Part shown: positions 59,844 through 64,000 of the stretch, in pieces | Position numbering within the stretch: the stretch's first letter is position 1 | Layout of the letters: each line of letters opens with the position of its first letter | Source of the DNA: Nonomuraea sp. SYSU D8015 | GTDB taxonomy: Bacteria; Actinomycetota; Actinomycetes; Streptosporangiales; Streptosporangiaceae | NCBI RefSeq assembly: GCF_008065375.1 | Contig: NZ_VJYI01000009.1 | Location: 366,951 to 430,950, forward strand | Direction: 5' to 3' | DNA: 64,000 nucleotides | Notes under the pieces: model-generated | Databases searched by the model: none | What the model saw: the letters and a program-made list of their open reading frames with translations, nothing else | What the model was told of the DNA's origin: nothing | Program-made: the position numbers and the translations under genes

Positions 59844-62800
59844 ATGCAGTTCCGGCTTCTCGGCCCGGTCGAGGTATGGAACGGGGGACAGCAGGTACGG
59901 CTGGGAGGGGCCAAGCCGCGTGCCCTGTTGACCGCGCTGCTGCTCGATCCCGGCCGGATCGTGCCGGTCGAGCGGCTCATCGAGGCGGTTTGGGGCGAGA
60001 ACCCGCCCACCACCGCACGGGCCGTCCTGCAGACCTACGTCGCATCGCTGCGCCGGTCGCTGGCAGGCGCGGGCGCGACCGACGTGATCGTCTCGCACCG
60101 CGTCGGGTATCTCGCCGAGGTGCCTGCCGATGCGCTGGACCTGCAGGTCTTCGAGCGGCTCGTGGCGTCGGGACGGCAGGCCTTACGGGAGAGCCGTCAT
60201 CTGGAGGCACGCGAGGGCTTCCGCGCCGCCCTGGCGCTCTGGCGGGGACCGGCGCTCGGCGGGATCGGCGATTCCTTCCTGCGTGCTGAGGCCATGCGGC
60301 TGGACGAGCTCAAAGTCACTGTCGTCGAGGAGCGGATCGCCACCGAGCTGGCGATGGGCCAGGGCGAACAGCTCCTCGACGAGCTGGCCGAGCTGGTGGC
60401 GCTCCATCCCGCCCGGGAACGGCTGCGCCGCGACCTCATGGTGGCGCTCTACCGTGCGGACCGGCAGGCGGACGCGCTCGCCGTGTACCGCGAGGGCAGG
60501 CAGGTCCTGATCGAGGAGCTCGGCATCGAGCCGGGGCCCGAGCTCAGGCAGGCGCACGAGGCGATCCTGCGATCGGATCCCGCCCTACTGGCCCCTGTCC
60601 GAGGCAGAAGACCTCGGCAATTGCCCCCGCCGCCACCCGACTTCCTCGGCAGGGAAGAGGAGATCGCGATGTTGCGCGCGACGCTGACCCGGCCGGAGGC
60701 GATGCCGATCTGCGTGATCTCCGGCGCCGGCGGCATGGGCAAGTCGGCCCTCGCCCTGCGGGTCGCCCACGAGGTCGCGGAGCACTTCCCCGACGGCCAG
60801 CTCCACCTCGAGCTGCGCGGCACGACCGACGCCCCGGCCGGTCCCGAGGAGGTCCTGGGCCGGCTGCTGCAGGAGCTCGATCCTGCCACGACACGGCTGC
60901 CTGCGACGCTGGAGGAGCGGATCGGCCGCTACCGTACGCTGCTGGCGACCCAGCGCAAGCTGGTGGTCCTGGAGGACGCCGCGACCGAGGCGCAGGTGCG
61001 GCCGCTGCTGCCCGGCGGATCCGGCTGCGCGGTCCTCGTCACCTCACGCAACCGGCTCGTGGGTCTCGCGGGGGCCACATTCGTCGAACTCGGCGTCCTT
61101 CCCCCCGACACGGCGATCGACATGTTCTCGCGAATCGTGGGCCAGGACAGGGTGGCGGGTGACCACCAGGCCGCCGACGCCATCGTCAAGCTGTGCGGCC
61201 GGCTTCCACTGGCCATCCGCATCGCGGGCGCCAGGCTGGCCTCACGCCGCCAGTGGCCGCTGGCGTGGCTGCTCAACCGACTGGCCGACGAGCGGCGCAG
61301 GCTGGACGAGCTGACCGTCGGAGATCAGCAGGTGCGGGCCGGCATCAGTCTGAGCTACGCGCTGCTGCCGCCCCAGGCTCGTACGGCGCTGCGCCGCCTC
61401 GGCCTGATGGGCCTGCCGTCCTTCCCCGCCTGGGTGACCGCCTCCGCCCTGGAGACGCACCTGGACGAGGCCGAACGCATCCTGGAACATCTCGTGGACG
61501 TCTCCCTCGTCGACGTCGAGGGCGTGGACCCGACAGGACAGCTCCGTTACCGGATGCACGACCTGATCCGCCTGTTCGCCAAGGAGCGTGCCCTGGCGGA
61601 GGACGACACGGAATCGCGCAACGCCGTCGTCGCCAGGATCCTGGGCGGATGGATATGGCTGGTCGAGCGGATCAACGAGACCGCGCCTCCCTACCTGATC
61701 TCGGTGCGTGCCTCCTACCGGCTGGCCTGTCCGGTGGACCCTGAGGTAGCACGGTCGGTGGTGGCCGATCCGCACGCCTGGTTACGCGGCGAGCAGGACT
61801 CCCTGACCGCCGGCGTCGAGCTCGCGGCGACGATGAATCTGGACGAACTCGCCGTCGAACTGACCGCCGCGCTGTCGTGCACGGCCTTCGGAGGGCACCA
61901 GTACGTCTTCGACGACCCGTTCGCGAGCTGGCACAGGACTCACGAGGCGGCGCTGTCGGCGGCCCGTCGCATGGACAACGCCCTCGGCGAGGCGACCCTG
62001 CTGGCCGGGCTGGGGCAGCTGCACTACGAGCTGGACAGGTACGCCGAGTCGCGTGCGTACCTCAGCCAGGCGCTGTCGATGTTCCGGGCGGCCAAGGACG
62101 TCCGCGGTGAGGGCGCCATCCTCGCGTCGCTCGGCGCCGCCTGCCGGGAGCAGGGATACCTGCCCGAGGCGCTGCACTTCCTCGACAGGGCGCAGGAGTT
62201 GGTGGCCGGCCTGGACGACGCCCCGGCGCTGGCCCACGTCAGGCGATTGGCCGGCACCGTGCGCCTGGAAACCGGGGACTACCCCGCCGCGTGGGCCGAT
62301 CTCGAGGAGGCGCTGTCACTGTTCACCGCCGCCGGCGCGCGCCGCGGCCAGGGACTGACGCTGCGCAGCATGTCGTTGTACCACCGCGCCAGAGGCGAAT
62401 GGGCCCAGGCCGAGGACCTCGCCAGGCGCGCGCTGGCCATCTTCCAAGCGGCCGACGACCGGATGCTGGAGGCGTACTGCGTCCGCGCGCTGGCCAAGGC
62501 ACTCCTGCGTCAGGGCAGGTGCGACGAGGCCAGGCGGCTGCTGCAGGAAACCCTGCAGGCCCTGCGTACGCTCCATGACTCCTTCGGCGAGGCCTGCACA
62601 CTGCGCACGATCGGCGAGTTGCACCTGGCCGAGGGCCGGCTGTACCAGTCCAAGGACTGTCTGGAGGAGGCGCTGCGGATCTGGGAGCGCCTGCGCACCA
62701 CCCTGTTCCGCGCGCGCACCCTCCGCGACCTGGCCAAGGTGTACGAGGCCCTCGGCGACCTCGCCGCCGCCGAGAAGACCAAGGCCGAGGCCATGGAGAC

Positions 62801-62846
62801 ATTCCGGCTGCACGGCTCCCGGGAGTACGGCGAGTTATCGCTGTAG
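59844..62846 (+). CDS. AfsR/SARP-family transcriptional regulator with NB-ARC and TPR domains
   Basis: A 1000-aa large SARP. N-terminal OmpR-like winged helix (residues 1-95, FRLLGPVEVWNGGQQVRLGG, AKPRALLTALLLDPGRIV), bacterial transcriptional activation domain (about 97-245, ending RQVLIEELGIEPGPELRQAH), an NB-ARC-type ATPase with P-loop GAGGMGKS at about 294, and TPR repeats from about 690 to the end (YAESRAYLSQALSMFRAAKD). Such regulators activate pathway genes, often of secondary metabolism. The neighbouring targets could be the divergent wall-hydrolase genes. ATG 59844 has GGGGAGG 5-10 nt upstream. Confidence 0.9.
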   Translation: MQFRLLGPVEVWNGGQQVRLGGAKPRALLTALLLDPGRIVPVERLIEAVWGENPPTTARAVLQTYVASLRRSLAGAGATDVIVSHRVGYLAEVPADALDLQVFERLVASGRQALRESRHLEAREGFRAALALWRGPALGGIGDSFLRAEAMRLDELKVTVVEERIATELAMGQGEQLLDELAELVALHPARERLRRDLMVALYRADRQADALAVYREGRQVLIEELGIEPGPELRQAHEAILRSDPALLAPVRGRRPRQLPPPPPDFLGREEEIAMLRATLTRPEAMPICVISGAGGMGKSALALRVAHEVAEHFPDGQLHLELRGTTDAPAGPEEVLGRLLQELDPATTRLPATLEERIGRYRTLLATQRKLVVLEDAATEAQVRPLLPGGSGCAVLVTSRNRLVGLAGATFVELGVLPPDTAIDMFSRIVGQDRVAGDHQAADAIVKLCGRLPLAIRIAGARLASRRQWPLAWLLNRLADERRRLDELTVGDQQVRAGISLSYALLPPQARTALRRLGLMGLPSFPAWVTASALETHLDEAERILEHLVDVSLVDVEGVDPTGQLRYRMHDLIRLFAKERALAEDDTESRNAVVARILGGWIWLVERINETAPPYLISVRASYRLACPVDPEVARSVVADPHAWLRGEQDSLTAGVELAATMNLDELAVELTAALSCTAFGGHQYVFDDPFASWHRTHEAALSAARRMDNALGEATLLAGLGQLHYELDRYAESRAYLSQALSMFRAAKDVRGEGAILASLGAACREQGYLPEALHFLDRAQELVAGLDDAPALAHVRRLAGTVRLETGDYPAAWADLEEALSLFTAAGARRGQGLTLRSMSLYHRARGEWAQAEDLARRALAIFQAADDRMLEAYCVRALAKALLRQGRCDEARRLLQETLQALRTLHDSFGEACTLRTIGELHLAEGRLYQSKDCLEEALRIWERLRTTLFRARTLRDLAKVYEALGDLAAAEKTKAEAMETFRLHGSREYGELSL

Positions 62847-62931
62847 AGGCGATTACAGCGGTTTTGTGGCGGCCTGGTCCATGCTGCGAGGACCTTTCTT
62901 CTCACCTCGCCGATCGCCCATGGAGAGCCCT

Positions 62932-63588
62932 ATGGCGCAGCATGTGCTTCTGTCCGACCCGCGAATTGCCGCGATGCCGGTGAAGGAGTGCGACGAGCCC
63001 CTCGTCGACCTTCGGGAAGAGAAGGTCATCCGGGTTGACCCGCGACTGGCCGACCCCGAAGGCGCCTACGCACACGTCCGGCTCGGCGTCGTCGACCGCC
63101 TGACGGCCGCGCAGACTCAGCTCCCGCGGGAACTTCGGTTGCTCCTCGTGGAGGGATACCGGCCGTACGCGCTGCAGGAACGCTATTTCGCCGACTGCCT
63201 GGCCAGGACGCGGCGCACACATCCGGGGTGGACGCCGGAGCGGCTGCGCCACGAGGTGGGCAAATACGTCGCACCGCCCGAGGTCGCACCGCACGTGGTC
63301 GGCGGAGCGGTCGACGTCACGCTGTGCACCGCGGACGGAACAGAGCTGCCGATGGGCACGGAGGTCAACGCCTCGCCTCCGGAGTACGGCGAGGAGTGCC
63401 ACACGGAGTCGCCGGGGATCACGGCGGAGGCGAGGCGCAATCGGCGGGTCCTGGTCGCCGCCATGACGGCGACAGGTTTCGTGAACTATCCCACGGAGTG
63501 GTGGCACTGGTCCTACGGCGACCGCTACTGGGCATTCGTCACGGGAGCATCCCATGCCCGGTATGACGTGGCCACCCTGAACGAGTGA
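62932..63588 (+). CDS. D-alanyl-D-alanine dipeptidase-like (VanX/M15D) peptidase
   Basis: A 218-aa M15D peptidase. The conserved Arg is in LLVEGYRPYALQERYF, zinc ligands His and Asp in HVVGGAVDVTLC, and the catalytic Glu and third ligand in NYPTEWWHWSYGDRYW. No signal peptide, as for cytoplasmic VanX-type enzymes that hydrolyse D-Ala-D-Ala. No vanH or vanA partner is nearby, so a role in wall-peptide recycling is more likely than glycopeptide resistance. ATG 62932 (GGAGAG just upstream) or ATG 62920. Confidence 0.85.
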   Translation: MAQHVLLSDPRIAAMPVKECDEPLVDLREEKVIRVDPRLADPEGAYAHVRLGVVDRLTAAQTQLPRELRLLLVEGYRPYALQERYFADCLARTRRTHPGWTPERLRHEVGKYVAPPEVAPHVVGGAVDVTLCTADGTELPMGTEVNASPPEYGEECHTESPGITAEARRNRRVLVAAMTATGFVNYPTEWWHWSYGDRYWAFVTGASHARYDVATLNE

Positions 63589-63646
63589 GTCTCGGGCGGG
63601 CGCCGCAAGACAAGCCCGCTGTCGTGCGGACCTTCCGTCAGGGCGG

Positions 63647-63843
63647 TCAGGCCGTGCCCGCGTAGGCCGCCTCGTCGCGGCCGGCGTGGCGGGCGACGGC
63701 GGCGGCGAAGGCCGAGATCACCGGGTGCGCGGCTGCCGTCACCGGCCAACTCCGGCTGGAACAGCGTGGCCAGGAAGAACGGGTGCCCGGGCAGCTCGGC
63801 GACCCGTACCGGGGTCCGTCCAGTGATCGGCTCTGGCCCGTAA
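63647..63843 (-). pseudogene. CTP synthase-like glutamine amidotransferase, C-terminal fragment
   Basis: The end of a class I glutamine amidotransferase: one frame gives LPGHPFFLATLFQPELA and, after a frame change near 63745, HPVISAFAAAVARHAGRDEA and AYAGTA before the stop. The pattern matches the C-terminus of CTP-synthase-like amidotransferase-domain proteins (xATLFQPE...HPxIxAF). The rest of the gene is missing; it stops next to the transposase gene, so it was likely cut by an IS event. Confidence 0.6.
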
Positions 63844-63866
63844 TCGGTGGTGGCATTAAGTGATCA

Positions 63867-64000
63867 TCACTGAAGCAGGATGCGGTGGCGCAGAAGGTCG
63901 AACCCGGCCCGGCCGTGCATCTGGCGCATGATCCTCTTCGTGCGGGTGTTGACGCCTTCGGTGCGGCCGTTGTGATGCGGGAGGGTGAGGGCGGCGTTCA
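63867..64000 (-). mobile_element. ISL3-type transposase, C-terminal end (continues beyond the window)
   Basis: 44 codons up to the window edge: NAALTLPHHNGRTEGVNTRT, then KRIMRQMHGRAGFDLLRHRI and LLQ, stop TGA at 63869-63867. The block HxNGxxEGxNxxxKxxxRxMxGxAxFxLLRxR is the hallmark of the C-terminal end of ISL3-family transposases, including the last acidic catalytic residue (TEG). The element continues off the right edge. It adjoins the truncated amidotransferase gene, so the IS likely inserted there. Terminal repeats were not identified. Confidence 0.8.

Noticed and set aside
62932..63588. VanX-like gene considered as evidence for a vancomycin resistance cluster
   Set aside because: No vanH, vanA or vanRS gene within the visible 64 kb; the M15D peptidase alone does not give resistance.
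41..63900. Riboswitch search (cobalamin, TPP, SAM, glycine type leaders)
   Set aside because: No leader in the intergenic regions showed conserved riboswitch core sequences that I could recognise by eye.

Overview
The window is high-GC actinobacterial DNA (GTG/TTG starts, GC-rich third positions, SARP regulator, S1 protease with prodomain, CBM2/FN3 exoenzyme). A Streptosporangiaceae-type soil actinomycete such as Nonomuraea is a reasonable guess, but this is inference. No CRISPR array, rRNA or plasmid origin was seen.

Layout. (1) 1-10151 looks like ordinary chromosome: a DUF1445 hydro-lyase divergent from an SSS symporter, a recombination scar joining HxlR and oxidoreductase fragments, a MoxR ATPase/VWA pair, small hypothetical genes, a LysR regulator, a secreted S1 protease and a tRNA-Met(CAT). 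(2) 10155-54880 is a 44.7-kb integrated island. It is bounded by a 47-bp perfect direct repeat of the tRNA 3' end (10108-10154 and 54834-54880) and carries a frameshifted tyrosine integrase next to the tRNA. (3) To the right of the second repeat lies an intact integrase with the same orientation and placement, so a second element appears to be stacked in tandem at the same site. Its cargo includes two secreted wall hydrolases with shared repeat domains, a SARP regulator and a VanX-like dipeptidase. Its right end is outside the window. The last bases are the 3' end of an ISL3-type transposase.

The island reads as two linked metabolic modules. Module A (about 13.0-31.2 kb) has P450, [2Fe-2S] ferredoxin, ferredoxin reductase, two SDRs, a Baeyer-Villiger-type monooxygenase, an SMP-30 lactonase, an HSL-type esterase, a beta-lactamase-fold hydrolase, a SnoaL-like protein, enoyl-CoA hydratase, class III CoA-transferase, an overlapping acyl-CoA dehydrogenase pair, a further SDR, a VOC protein, and IclR, TetR and GntR regulators. 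Together these give a chemically coherent route: hydroxylate, oxidise to ketone, insert oxygen, open the lactone, make the CoA ester, beta-oxidise. This is the logic of alicyclic or terpenoid ring catabolism (compare camphor and cineole). Module B (31.2-47.2 kb) has GH78 rhamnosidase, GH43, LacI, GH2 beta-galactosidase, GH1, an MFS sugar-type transporter and two GH3 enzymes, none with an evident signal peptide. Module B could strip an imported plant glycoside and module A could degrade the aglycone. The substrate is unknown; a terpenoid or steroid glycoside such as a saponin is my working hypothesis.

Regulatory DNA supports the modules. A recurring 16-bp box (GTTCC-N7-GGAC type) lies before or between the module A operons at 20813, 21266, 29211 and 31229. 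A separate CTTGCACGCGAAAG-like palindrome appears four times around lacI and the GH2/GH1 divergent promoters. The right third of the island (47.2-54.8 kb) is a decayed zone with SDR, TetR, recombinase, transposase and MFS remnants, interrupted by two secreted-protein genes.
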